64,000 nt of DNA from the NCBI GenBank assembly GCA_001949185.1, contig BDGG01000008.1, positions 1,813,576 through 1,877,575 of the forward strand, given 5' to 3'. Below, piece by piece: positions 45,312-55,465 of this stretch. Within the stretch, counting starts at the first letter, position 1. Each line of letters starts with the position of its first letter. Source of the DNA: Ramazzottius varieornatus. Its lineage: Eukaryota > Tardigrada > Eutardigrada > Parachela > Ramazzottiidae. The position numbers and the translations under genes are program-made. The notes under the pieces were generated by a model. The model saw only the letters and a program-made list of their open reading frames with translations, was not told the origin of the DNA and ran no database searches.

Positions 45312-46260
45312 AAGTATCAGCCTTTCGGTATAAAATTGCCGTTTTACGAACGCCCGTTTCAAAAATTTCTGTCTCTGCTCAGAAGCAATTGTATGACTTC
45401 TCTTTTTCGCTGAGCATTGTGGACGGTGTGTGCTTTCGTTTGAGCATGAGGAAGCTCTCGTTCAGCCTCGTACTTATATTCTAGAGCCCTTTTAGTTCGC
45501 GGCAGAATTCTGAGCATTGTGACTTCCTCGCTGAAAGAAATGTTTTGTCTACACCAGCGTTTTCAAAAATCCGTACCCTATCTCGAAATATCCTACGGCT
45601 TCCCATTTCAGTTTTGACAGAACAAGTGAGTGGATGAAATCAGAAAATGGAAACTTGACAAACCATTGGCCACAAAAGCGCAAAAGGCGGAACATGATGC
45701 CAACAGAAAATGGAACTTTTGCTCCCCGCCTCCTCAACCCCGCGGATTCGATCACTAGAAGGGAAACAGCTGATGTTTTGGCACTGCCAAAACTGACCAG
45801 CGGTGGACCATTCTGACGTCAAGGTTGGTCCCTTGTGGTCTTCCAAGTTTCCATTTTCTATTGGCATCCATTCAAGTCTTGTTCGGAAAACTTACAGAGG
45901 GAAAAAAGTGCTGAAAAAACTCTACTTTGTTAACAGAAACGTTTTCCTGTTCCAGGCCAGGACAGAGCAGATTTTGTCAGACTCCACATATTGACTGTGG
46001 TCACTTTAGCGCATCCACCGAAAGTGTCGTTAATCTCGTCCATGCAAGATATGGCCGAAGAGAATGAAAACCTTCCTATCTTACTAAAGGGGCGCACGTT
46101 GTTGTCGGCAAACAACCCCGTCTTCCGCAATTTCTTTATTGCCAAATTCGAGGAGACTTTTTTGTTGAAGTTGGACAATAGCCGAATTTCGAAAGTCGTA
46201 CTACGACGCAGAAACGAAGTTTTGTGGTGCGAACCCAAAAACCGGCAGTTTCATCCCACT
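45312..46260. repeat. Copy A of a roughly 0.9-kb interspersed element
   Basis: It begins with AAAATTGCCGTTTTACGAACGCC near 45332 and ends near 46260 with a decayed complement (CCGGCAGTTTCATC). Internally it matches copy C (50846-53048) in order: TCAGAAGC, GAGCAT, GAAGCTC, GGACAGAGCAGATTTT, GGCGCAC. The length after removing the mariner from copy C is the same, about 0.92 kb. No transposase is encoded, so this is a non-autonomous DNA element. Confidence 0.65.
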
Positions 46261-46440
46261 TTGGTTTGCAAGAGATGCTCGCAGGCGTTTACCAATGTGG
46301 ATATATTCTCCAGACACTTCTCACTTTTGACTTAACCTGTAGAGGTAACCTTGAGGAGCGCCGTGCTGCGAAAACTAACGTCAATCATTCAATCACTAAC
46401 ATCAATACAAAGCTTAATACATAGCATAATTCAGCGTTGG

Positions 46441-47252
46441 TAGAGCTGTTGAAAATCAGACCAGACCACTTAGAAAGTGGTTTATATGGTTTATGTGGTT
46501 CGTGATTTCACATCCAAACCGAACCACCTCAAACCATATGGCATCTCAAACCAAACCATTCAAACCGGTTTCGATCTCACGCCAAACCATATGAACCACT
46601 GGTTTATGTGGTTTAATATGGTTTGCGGTAAAGGTAAATTTCATACGAGATCTGCAGATTCTGTGCTAGAAGTCGGGTCGAAACTGGCCGTCTGACAGTG
46701 CCAATCTTGTTTTCCCCCACTGCCACCGTGCGCAGCCAGATCTTTCTGAGTGCCACGTGATGCACAGCTTTAACTGGGTGAGCTTTGTGTCATAAGCTGC
46801 GCGACATCAGAACTACGCCTTCCGTCAGGTAAAAATTGCAGTTCCGGTAGTGTCGGACAACTTTGCTGTTGGAAAAATGATTGCACTACCAGATGGCTTG
46901 TCATGGTGCTTTTCTAACTCCAGCTCGCGCCAGTTTTGCCTCTTTTGCGTCTGTTTTTAGAAAAACCAGCAACAGTCGCTCAACTTCTTATGTTCTCGGT
47001 GGTTATTTTCGTTGGCTAGTCAATTAAAGAAAACTGTGTCAGAATTTACGATGTACTGGTGATCAAAAAGCTGTTCGCAAACCGGTTCAAACCGGTGGTT
47101 TATGTGGTCTGGTTTGAATGGTCTGGTTGAGAGTTCAGACCAGACCACTTTTGGTGGTTTGCGGGAGAAACCATCTTCATTTAACCGGTTTGGCATGCAA
47201 ACCACCAGTTAAACCGAACCATACCATATTGTTTAAACCATTAACAGCTCTA
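46441..47252. mobile_element. hAT-type MITE rich in GGTTTATGTGGTT words
   Basis: The ends TAGAGCTGTT (46441) and AACAGCTCTA (ending 47252) are complementary. The flanks AGCGTTGG and AGTGTTGG match over 8 bp with one mismatch, as for a hAT insertion. The shoulders consist of many direct and inverted copies of AAACCATA / GGTTTATGTGGTT motifs. The centre is unique and non-coding. Confidence 0.8.
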
Positions 47253-47361
47253 AGTGTTGGAAGTATTTGGGAATGGTGAATGGAGTAAATCCGTCACGAC
47301 GCAACAATATTTAGCCGTGTGCTATCACTGGCACGCATTTTGGGCACTCTGAACTTTGGTA

Positions 47362-47713
47362 CTATGCATGTACACGAAGTGTCTGAAGGCTGGCCAGCCT
47401 AAATTGAGTTTTTTCCGGTATACGATTTGTGAACGAAACACCTTTTCTCTCCCTGTCGCCAAAGTCAACCACTGTCACGGGCTCTACTGCTTCCCCAGGA
47501 GGCACGGAGATGGTGTCCTGTATAGCAGATTCCGTATCGGGGGCTTCAGGACCTTAAAAAGAAATAGATTCATGGACGAAACCCGAATGAGACCAGTATT
47601 GTCATTGTCTAACACCTTGAGCACCGGGCGGGAAACTCACTTTCCTGGCGGACACTAGTTCCTACGTAGTGTGATTCTGGCTTGACTTTTATGACCCGTT
47701 TTTCCACGATTGC
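47362..47713 (-). CDS. Two exons of an unidentified gene (partial)
   Basis: Minus-strand exons 47713-47641 and 47552-47362 fit together: acceptor TTCTGCAG, 73 nt, donor A/GTGAGT in phase 1, a short intron, acceptor CTTTTTAAG, then an open frame to TAG at 47362. The product reads AIVEKRVIKVKPESHYVGTS, then a Pro/Glu/Asp-rich segment (SPEAPDTESAIQDTISVPPG, VTVVDFGDRERKG). No domain is recognised. It resembles a hydrophilic C-terminal or cytoplasmic part. A GTATAC donor-like site before the stop means the last exon might continue elsewhere. Upstream exons were not found, although 48060-48300 has donor- and acceptor-like sites. Confidence 0.4.
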
Positions 47714-48966
47714 CTGCAGAATCACCTTATCGTGAAACTGCAACTAACGTCCACTGGTCAGTGGCTATGAAAAACTGCCTGGAATTTGTTCGGGTTTCGA
47801 TGAAATTTCGTCGTAGCCAGCAAATTTTCATTCAGCTTGGCTCTCTGTTGGCTTACAATCTCCAAAAAAATGAAGCTCTAGTTCAATCAGTTTTGAATTT
47901 TGGTAAAATTTCAGGTTCGGAAAAAGATGGTCAACAAGGAATTATGAAGGTTGACCGTTTTGAGCTGGTAGGCGGCGCACTGTACATCGTATTCCCAAAC
48001 TTTGGGCAATCGAAGAGGTGGTGATTGGTCAAATTTGGCCCCGCCCACCAGCCTCAACCAGTTAAGATGATGCGAAAGTGGGTTTCCTACCTCGTATTCT
48101 GAAAGGATGAAATCGAGTCGTGGTCAGGGTGTTAGAACAGTTCACTATCTTGGATGATGTACAAGCTGTTCGCTCGCCTTCGGCTCGCTCCCAACTTGGT
48201 GTGTCATAGGGAAAACTACCGTCTGGTGTTTGGTATTGCTCATGTTTTTGTTCCAACCGACAAAAATGATGAAAGGGTAATGAGGAAGTTATAGTCAGTA
48301 AACAGAGGGAGATAATGGAGTGGGTTTTGAATTAGCGAAGATTACAAAACGCAGAGAACTTTAAGGGAGGGTGAACTGTCGGTATTGAGGTGGAGTAAAT
48401 ATGAGGGTGAGTTAACCGTTGAGTTCGTTGTGCATCCAGGTTTTGACGTCTTCGGTTTGCTGGTCGTTGTTAAAGTACCATTTAAGTGCCATTAAAGTAC
48501 CATAAAAATTCGTGTTGCGGAAGCACCCTGAAGGAATCTGATCCTCTAATTACACTACCCAGAGTCTCTAATGCTCTGATTAAACTGTTTATGATCGGTG
48601 TTTTTGCATCACACTGTCGTCAATACAACAACTTCTTTTGCCTTTACTGCGATTGCCTCTACGCATGGATCTAATCGGATACCAGGCGGACCGTCTAATA
48701 TTATACTTCATCGAAGAATGTATTACCGGATCCTTTCTGCCCAAATGCAGACAAGACCATCTCCGCTTTTTCTTACGTAATCAACACGGAGCTGGGTTCG
48801 TTCTTGACACGTACCGACCACCGCACGGTAACTCGGACACGAGGTCACTAGCGACATCTTGCGCTAACAGATGCTTTACAGCAGTTTCCACACTTCCATT
48901 TGGCATTCCATCCCGTAGGCTTTAGTCCCACTGTGTTATCGGACAGTTCTAGTCCAGCATGGATAT

Positions 48967-49125
48967 GCGCTGTGTATCGGAACTTTCAGACCACCTGGCA
49001 TAAGGAGGTGCGCAATATGCAAGTGGTCAGAGCTCCACCATATGTCTACAATAGGAGGATAGCCGTCCAATCGGCACATGCGCGCCTCCTAATTCCAGGG
49101 GTCTGAAAGTTGCGATACACAGCGC
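48967..49125. repeat. Short inverted-repeat element
   Basis: The arms GCGCTGTGTATCGGAACTTT (from 48967) and the complement ending at 49125 pair over 26 bp with one mismatch. About 107 bp lies between them. MITE-like. Confidence 0.65.
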
Positions 49126-49336
49126 ACACCCAAGTGGTCCAGTGCGTCCGACAAGCAAAAACTATCGCCGTTTTTCGCCGGGAAATTATTTTTTTCGGGG
49201 GAGATTATTTTTGATCAAGCAGTAATTCAAACCGATGCTTTTGGCCGCAGCGAAGAACGACCGAATAATCATTTTCGCTTCGCCGAACCTCCCCTCGGTA
49301 GTCTAAAGGGGTTCCAGTTCTCGACCGAAACTGTTG

Positions 49337-49493
49337 TACTGTAGTGCTACCAAATCATCGCGCACTCAACCACGTGAACAGTAAATGACGTCGGAGCGAG
49401 AGTCACGGAGACGACACTGGGTCGTCTGATCGTACGTGGCAAGGCTGACTCAGCACGTGGTTAGGTGCGCGATAATTTGGTAGCTCTACAGTA
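49337..49493. repeat. Inverted-repeat element with CACGTG in both arms
   Basis: The left arm 49337-49376 and right arm 49454-49493 are reverse complements with few mismatches. Each ends inward with the palindrome CACGTG. The same arms occur at 3831-3990. The dispersed copies indicate a non-autonomous element family. Confidence 0.7.
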
Positions 49494-50329
49494 ACGGCAC
49501 AACGATGTTATGCAGCACGGAGGTGAAAGTTTCACGCTTTGGGACATCGTTGTGACGTTACAAATTTTCGGTCAAAAATTCTGACCCCCTTTGGACCACC
49601 TAACGCAGCCGTTTGACCAGTGGTCAGGTGGTCGACCGGACTTGAGCATCGTTTTCCTCGATGTCTGTTACTCCACATTGCATCAGCAGTTTATTAGGTG
49701 CGGAAGTACGACTTGTAACTCTCTTTCCGACACTAACTTCAAAAGATTGTCTCTCGCGTTCCAGCAAAGTTTTTCCACCCAAACTTTTTGCAGCATATTG
49801 CACTATCATCGGACTTTTGAATTCGTTTCCGAGCTTGAATTTATTGGAAACGTGACGACTTCCGAATTTTGTCAAACGAAGTCGCCAATTTTGGAAAAAC
49901 TCCACCACGTCCGAAGAAAAAAGGTTTTTTGACCGCCCAAGCTTTGTTTCAAAAATTGTGATGATTCCGCTGAATGCGCCTGGGTATTTAGCCTTATGGT
50001 CGGTTCTGGGTTCTGTTCGACAACGTGCGCTGACATGGTTATCCGGGTGAGAATGATCCGATCTTTCGTTGTGAGAGCTGGAACGGTTCGATTCCAAAGC
50101 AACATCGGTCGAAGATAGACCACACCTGGGGTATCTAGTGGACAAATTACAATCGTTTTTCAGGCAGTCCGTGAGACGGGAGAAATTTGGTTCTCGCCAA
50201 CTCACTAAAGTTGGCATTTACGATCGGTTCTTCAAACGGGAAAACGCGTTCTCCTCTTCTCGAAATTCCAGAAGCCGCAATAAGGTAACCTTCAAGTACC
50301 ATTCTTCGAGTCCTAACTTAGCTCCACAG

Positions 50330-50800
50330 GATGATACGACTCGCTTGCCGTTTCGTGAACGGCCATTTCCGAAATTCGTACCATCTGTCGGACGCAGTAT
50401 TTTGATCTCCTGATTTTTGCCACATCTGATGTACACTATCCTGCTTCGTTTGAGCATAAGGATGCTTCCCTTCAGATCCACAGTCAACCGCTGCAGCCGT
50501 CTTCGTTTATGACATAATCCTGAAAGTTGTGACTGCCTTGGTAACAACAATTTTTTGCCTTCGCCGGCGCTCCTGAAAAAACGTACTGTATACTGCGACA
50601 TACAACTTTGACAAAACAAGTTCTGTTCAAAAACTTTTAGGTTGAAAGAAGTGCTTGGGAAATTCAATTTTGCCGACAAAACAAACAGTTTCTTCCCGAA
50701 GCCCGGGCAGAGCAGATTTTTCTGAAACTCTGCGTAGTGATTGAGGTCCAACAGGAGTGCCGAAAACATTTCATTACCATTCATTGAACGGGCCACGAGA
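50330..50800. repeat. Copy B (partial) of the 0.9-kb element
   Basis: Starts near CTTGCCGTTTCGTGAACGGC and continues with GTTTGAGCATAAGGATGCTT and GCCCGGGCAGAGCAGATTTT, matching copies A and C in order. It ends just before copy C and lacks the right terminal part, so the two lie in tandem with copy B truncated. Confidence 0.55.
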
Positions 50801-51420
50801 AAACATACCTGTTTCCTCGTGGCTCGTTCTAGTCATCAAATGTAAAAGGTCTTTCAGTATGAAATTGCCGTTTTGAGAACGCCTATTTCAAACAATTCTA
50901 TCTCTGGTCAGAAGCGATATTTCGATCCTTCTTTTTTAATGAGCATAGCGTATGGTGTCGCCTTCAGTCTAAGCATAGGGAAGCTCCACTCCAGCCTCAC
51001 GATAAATTCTGGAGCTGTTTGTGTCCGTAGCGTAATTCTGGAAATTTTGACATCCTTGTTAGAAAAATTCTTTTGTCGCGACGAGCGCTCCTAAAATTAT
51101 ACGTCTGACGTAGAAACGTACAGCAAAAAGAATTCTATCGATTACCCCCTTCAGCTTTAACAAAGCGTGTCCTGTTCGGAAAACTTCCAGGTGAGAGAAA
51201 AGAGCTTAAAAACATAATTTTCCTCGATAAACATTTTCTTCTTCCTCCGGCCCGGGCAGAGCAGGTTTTCCAAAACTTCACCCAGCGATCGAAGACACCT
51301 TGACATACTGGCAGATAATGTCATTGCGTGAATTGATTAACACTACGACCGAAGAAATGGGAAAAAGTCATCTCCCCACTAAACTGGCGCACCTTGTTCT
51401 CGGCAGTTCACCACCTTCTA

Positions 51421-52705
51421 TCAGGTGATAAGGTATGACTTGTCGGCTCACACCAGTCTCACAATGAAAAATCCATATCTCTCTTTTAGCGCGATCGTTT
51501 CGTCTCGTTTTTTTTGTGTCGATGCTAGTGTTCGTCTACTATCTTTCGCTGCTTCGTTTATGTTAGTTTGTTGCTTCTGCCCTCTCTGTGGAGTTATTGG
51601 CGCGCCCATGGACAAGAGCAAGTTACGGACTATTTTCGAGTATGAATTTCGTCGCGGCACCAACGCAGCACAGACAGTTCGGAATACCAACAATGTGTTT
51701 GGTGAAGACGCCACTAACGAACGTACGGTGGAACGATGGTATGCTCGTCTCCGTTCGGGAGATTTTAGTCTCGAAGATCACCCTCACGGAAGGCCAAAAC
51801 TGAAAGTGAACAACGACGAGCTGAGAAAGCTGGTGGAGTCCGATCCTTCCCAAACGTCTGCCGTATTGTCTCAACACTTCAACGTATCACCCGTGACTAT
51901 CGATTTGAACCTTCGTCAGATCGGTAAGGTGAAAAAGTTGGAAAAGTGGGTACCTCATGAACTTAGCGCACTCCAGAAAAGGCACCGGGTGGACGTGTGT
52001 CTTTCTCTCCTCAACCGTTCCAGAAACGAACCTTTCCTTCATCGAATTGTTACGTGTGATGAGAAGTGGATTCTTTACAACAACCGGAAGCGGAAGAAGG
52101 TAATTTTGAGCCCAGGTGAAGTCCCGAAAACTATTCCAAAGCCTGAGCCTCACCAACGCAAGATCATGGTTACTGTTTAGTGGACAATGGAAGGGATAGT
52201 GCACTATGACTTTCTTCCTCCTGGCAAAACAATAGTAGCAGACTACTACTCTCTGGAACAGGAAGAAATGATGAAGAAGCTGACCGTCAAGCAACCAAAG
52301 TTGGTCAATCGTGACAAGCCCCTGCTGCTACACGACAACGCAAAAGCTCACTCCGCGAAAAAGACTTATGCCAAATTACGCGAGCTCGGTCTGGAAACTC
52401 TTCCTCATCCACCATACAGTCCTGACTTAGCTCCAACAGATTATCACTTCTTTTTGAATTTTGATAACTTTTTGAGAGGAAGAAAATTTAATTCCGAAGA
52501 AGCTGTGAAAAGTGTCTTCGAGAACTTCGCCGGTTCTCTTTCTCTCGAGTTCTTCCGTAAAGGCCTATCTTGTCTACCGGAAAAATGGCAAAAGTGTGTC
52601 GATAGTAATGGTGAATACTTCGATTAAAAAGGATTAGATTCAAACTGGGGAAAGTTGTAATAAAATTTCATGTTGGTGGCCGACAAGTCATACCTTATCA
52701 CCTGA
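51421..52705 (+). mobile_element. Mariner transposon, nearly intact
   Basis: Terminal inverted repeats TCAGGTGATAAGGTATGACT... at 51421-51448 and the exact complement at 52680-52705, flanked by TA on both sides (51419-51420 and 52706-52707), the Tc1/mariner target. The length of 1285 bp is typical for mariner. It is inserted in copy C of the 0.9-kb element. Confidence 0.95.
51608..52627 (+). pseudogene. Mariner transposase with one nonsense codon
   Basis: The frame runs from ATG 51608 (MDKSKLRTIFEYEF) to the stop at 52627, about 340 codons, full mariner length. It shows the N-terminal helix-turn-helix (TVERWYARLRSGDFSLED, GRPKLKV), then the DD34D catalytic triad: TCDEKW, LLLHDNAKAH and YSPDLAPTDYHFF. 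The only defect seen is a TAG at 52178-52180 in IMVTV-stop-WTMEG, where mariners usually have Trp, consistent with a single TGG to TAG change. The rest of the frame is open with no indel, so inactivation looks recent. Upstream in-frame codons to 51425 fall in the terminal repeat and are not part of the protein. Confidence 0.88.
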
Positions 52706-53232
52706 TATTCAAAATTTTCTTCTTTTGAGAAATCCTGAAGGATTATTTTCTTGCTTTCTTTTCCGGTACTGATACTCTAAGATTTCCACCACAAAACACC
52801 CTCTTGTCGGTGTGATGGTGCAGTTGGCGGTGTGGCAAAAAATTCGTGAAATGGTCCTGGTTAGACATGCATGGTCGTTTTCCAAAATTCTTCCTACGTC
52901 CCGTTTTTGGGGAACCTTGTTTTCAAAAACGAGAAAGCCTCGTCACTGGAGTTGGACATCAGCTGAACTCCAAAAGTGGTGTTACGACTTCGAAACGAGA
53001 TTTTGAAGTCCGGCCCTAAATAACGGCAATTTCATACTGAAAGACCTTATATTTTAGAAGCAACAAAAGTCGTAGTCAACTGCCTGCTGATCGAGATGTC
53101 ACTCGCAAGATGGAAGCGCTCCAGAATGGTGTCACCTACTACAGTGCACGCGAAACTTGACTGTCGATAATGAGCGTAACGCTCGAGCTGGAGCTTATTT
53201 GTGGTCTAACCGATGACCGCTATAGCTTGATA

Positions 53233-54414
53233 TCAGGTGCGGAAGTATGACTTGTTACTCCTGGAAACAAGTCAACTTCAAAAATTCATAGTTACACTCC
53301 CCCTTGTCCTATGCCTTTTCTTCACTCACTGTTTCAACTCCTAGCTATCGTTTGGCGTTCTGTTAACCCAAGTTTCTCAGCTTCGGGGTAGGGCAGGAAT
53401 GGTTTTGTCGGAATCATGGATAACCAAAATTTTAGGCGATTCAACTATTTGAATTTTCTCAAGGCGTCAGCGTATCCCAGACAGGCGCTAAGATATGCTT
53501 CGTTTCTCGTAATGAAGCAGCTAACGGCTGAACCGTAAGAGGTTGGGTACGTCTTCTCCGCTCTGGAGATTCCTAGGTCGGAAGTCACCCCTCGGGAAGA
53601 CCGCAACTGAAGTTGGACAACAACGTCCAGAGGGAGCATATCGACTTCGATCCTTCCCAAACTTGCAAAACTTTTAAGAAAGTTTGAAGTGTCTTCCTAA
53701 AATCCTCGCTGGACATTAAGACATAACCCGAAGGAGAAAAAACAAAGAGTTTGATACCCCGCTTACTTCGCGCACCGTACGATGAACGCAAATTTTGCCT
53801 GTCCGTGACCTCCCGTTTCTGAGTGAGACCGAACTGGTCCCCAGACTGCATTGTTACTAGTGACAAAGACCGGGCTCTGTTGGTCGTTCTGTAGCAAAAA
53901 TTGGAATGTTTCGAAAGAGCCGAATTACCGCAGGAAATTTCGAATCGTGCGCGGCACTATAGGGAAATTATGGTTACCTACTGAGTGCTATCTTACAGTC
54001 CAGTCAGTTGAAAAATTCTTCCGCCCGGCATAACGATAGTTGCAGACAAAACCTCTCTGGAGCGGGGAAGAATGATAAAAAACTTGCCGTTGCCTAAAAG
54101 AAATCTTTCGGTCAACTCAAAGCACTACTTTGCAAGTCAGCTCTAGAGTGCACACTGAACAAAACGCTTCCGCAAAACTGCAGGAGGTGGAACTGGAAAC
54201 TCTCCTCCGTACACCAGGAAGAGGGGTTCTGATACCAGAGGATTATCACCATGTCGCAGAATTTCAGCACCCCAGCGAGAAAGAACAATTTCTTCCGCAG
54301 AGGCTACCAAAAATGGCTACCGAGACTCTATTGTTTCTCTTCCGAGGTTCGAAGCCAGGAGAATTTTTTGAAAATCTTCGTCGGGGGAGTAACAAGTCAT
54401 AGTTCCGCACCTGA
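53233..54414 (+). mobile_element. Old, decayed mariner copy
   Basis: The ends TCAGGTGCGGAAGTATGACT... (53233) and the complement ending at 54414 are flanked by TA. They resemble the ends of the mariner at 51421 but differ at several places. The inside is broken into short frames. The piece at 54130-54402 (AKLQEVELETLLRTPGRGVL, then EDYHHVAEF) aligns with the mariner block around the third catalytic Asp, where SPDLAP is damaged. It is a relic of a related lineage. Confidence 0.75.
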
Positions 54415-55465
54415 TACATGAGGAAATTTCATTGGCTATCTCCATCTGGCTCCATCCAACACCCATTTTTGACGGTTAATTTTCGCGTGCACTGTATTCC
54501 CGGTGCCATTTGTTTTCCAATCACCAGTCACGCGCGCAGTGTGAACAGTTTCAAATCATTCGCGTAGACGTCTATTGATTGAGACTTGAAAAACCAGACA
54601 GGAAGCACGATCCGGATGATTGGCTGAGAATCCGCGCACTGCGATGGAGATTTTGTTTTTCTTCCGCGGTGTTGCGACTTTTTTCTGCCACAGGCAGACT
54701 AAATCTTCGTTACGGCAAAGCAGCGAAGTTCATTGTTACTGATTGTTATTGATTCATCAGCGATACGGTGGAAGACGAACATCGTTCCATCAGATCGACC
54801 AGCCTGTGGTCTGCGCGGTGAACTTTGCTATTCAAAATCCGATACGAAATACTATCTGGATTGCGGTAGCGGTTTCCGGTCTGATTGTCCTGTGCCTGGA
54901 AGTCCTGTAAGTTGATTCCAATCTTGCTGACGTACGGCGCACACAGTATCGTTCACACGCATGGAACTCATGTTAGTAGCCGATCTTTTTTCACAGAGGA
55001 GTATCTCGGAGTATCCTTCTTTTTACAAAGAGGGATGACGATTAGTGGTTGTTGCACGATCACATGGCGACGCCACTTCCTCGAAACCGACAGCCCCTGG
55101 GCAGTGTATGGAGAGCTGAAATATAAAATGTACGCAACGCAGAAAGTTATACCTAAAGAGACGCATTTACTGACGGGTTCGTTTAGTTCGATCCGTACAG
55201 GAGGAGTAAGCATGTGTGACCCAGTGAGGAAATGTGTGACCCAGTAGTCTCAGACGGCGTGACATGTATCAAGTATGCATTACGTTAACAGAAACACTTT
55301 TTATGTAAGATAGACAACACTGTAATTCGTTACGTCTAGGCTTTATTTTAATTACGAGTGTCTCATGCTTTTCTATGGATGCGCCGTCTGTGACTACTGG
55401 GTCACACATGCTTACTCCTCCTGTAGCGAAGATCGACTGGATTCTCAAACTTCAAGAAAACTTGA
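54415..55465. other. Intergenic, dispersed repeat, no gene
   Basis: The first part (about 54423-54500) resembles 63723-63790: both share AAATTTCATTGGCT, CCATCTGGCTCCA and TTTTTgACGGTTtA-like words, so a short dispersed repeat is present. Near 55196-55245 the phrase TGTGACCCAGT occurs twice, and GTGTGACCCAGTAGTC has its complement (GACTACTGGGTCACAC) near 55392-55407. No coding exon was recognised. Confidence 0.5.

Larger units (their letters stand above)
47714..50329. other. Repeat-bearing stretch, no gene recognised
   Basis: Open frames on both strands have no domain support. It contains two inverted-repeat elements (48967-49125 and 49337-49493). At about 49693 there is a left-end sequence (AGGTGCGGAAGTACGACTTG) that matches the terminal repeat of the old mariner at 53233, without a matching right end. 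Confidence 0.5.
50846..53048. mobile_element. Copy C of the 0.9-kb element, split by a mariner
   Basis: A perfect 27-bp terminal inverted repeat is present: AAGGTCTTTCAGTATGAAAT... at 50846-50872 and its complement at 53022-53048. The element is interrupted by the mariner 51421-52705. Removing that leaves about 0.92 kb with no coding frame. This copy defines the ends of the family. Confidence 0.8.

Noticed and set aside
50030-50110. tRNA-like B-box word (GGTTCGATTCC) near 50090
   Set aside because: No acceptor stem, D-arm or anticodon arm can be paired around it. No tRNA or rRNA gene was found elsewhere in the window by eye.
49624-50217. 197-residue minus-strand frame
   Set aside because: Ser/Arg-rich with no domain; the + strand of the same stretch resembles decayed mariner sequence.
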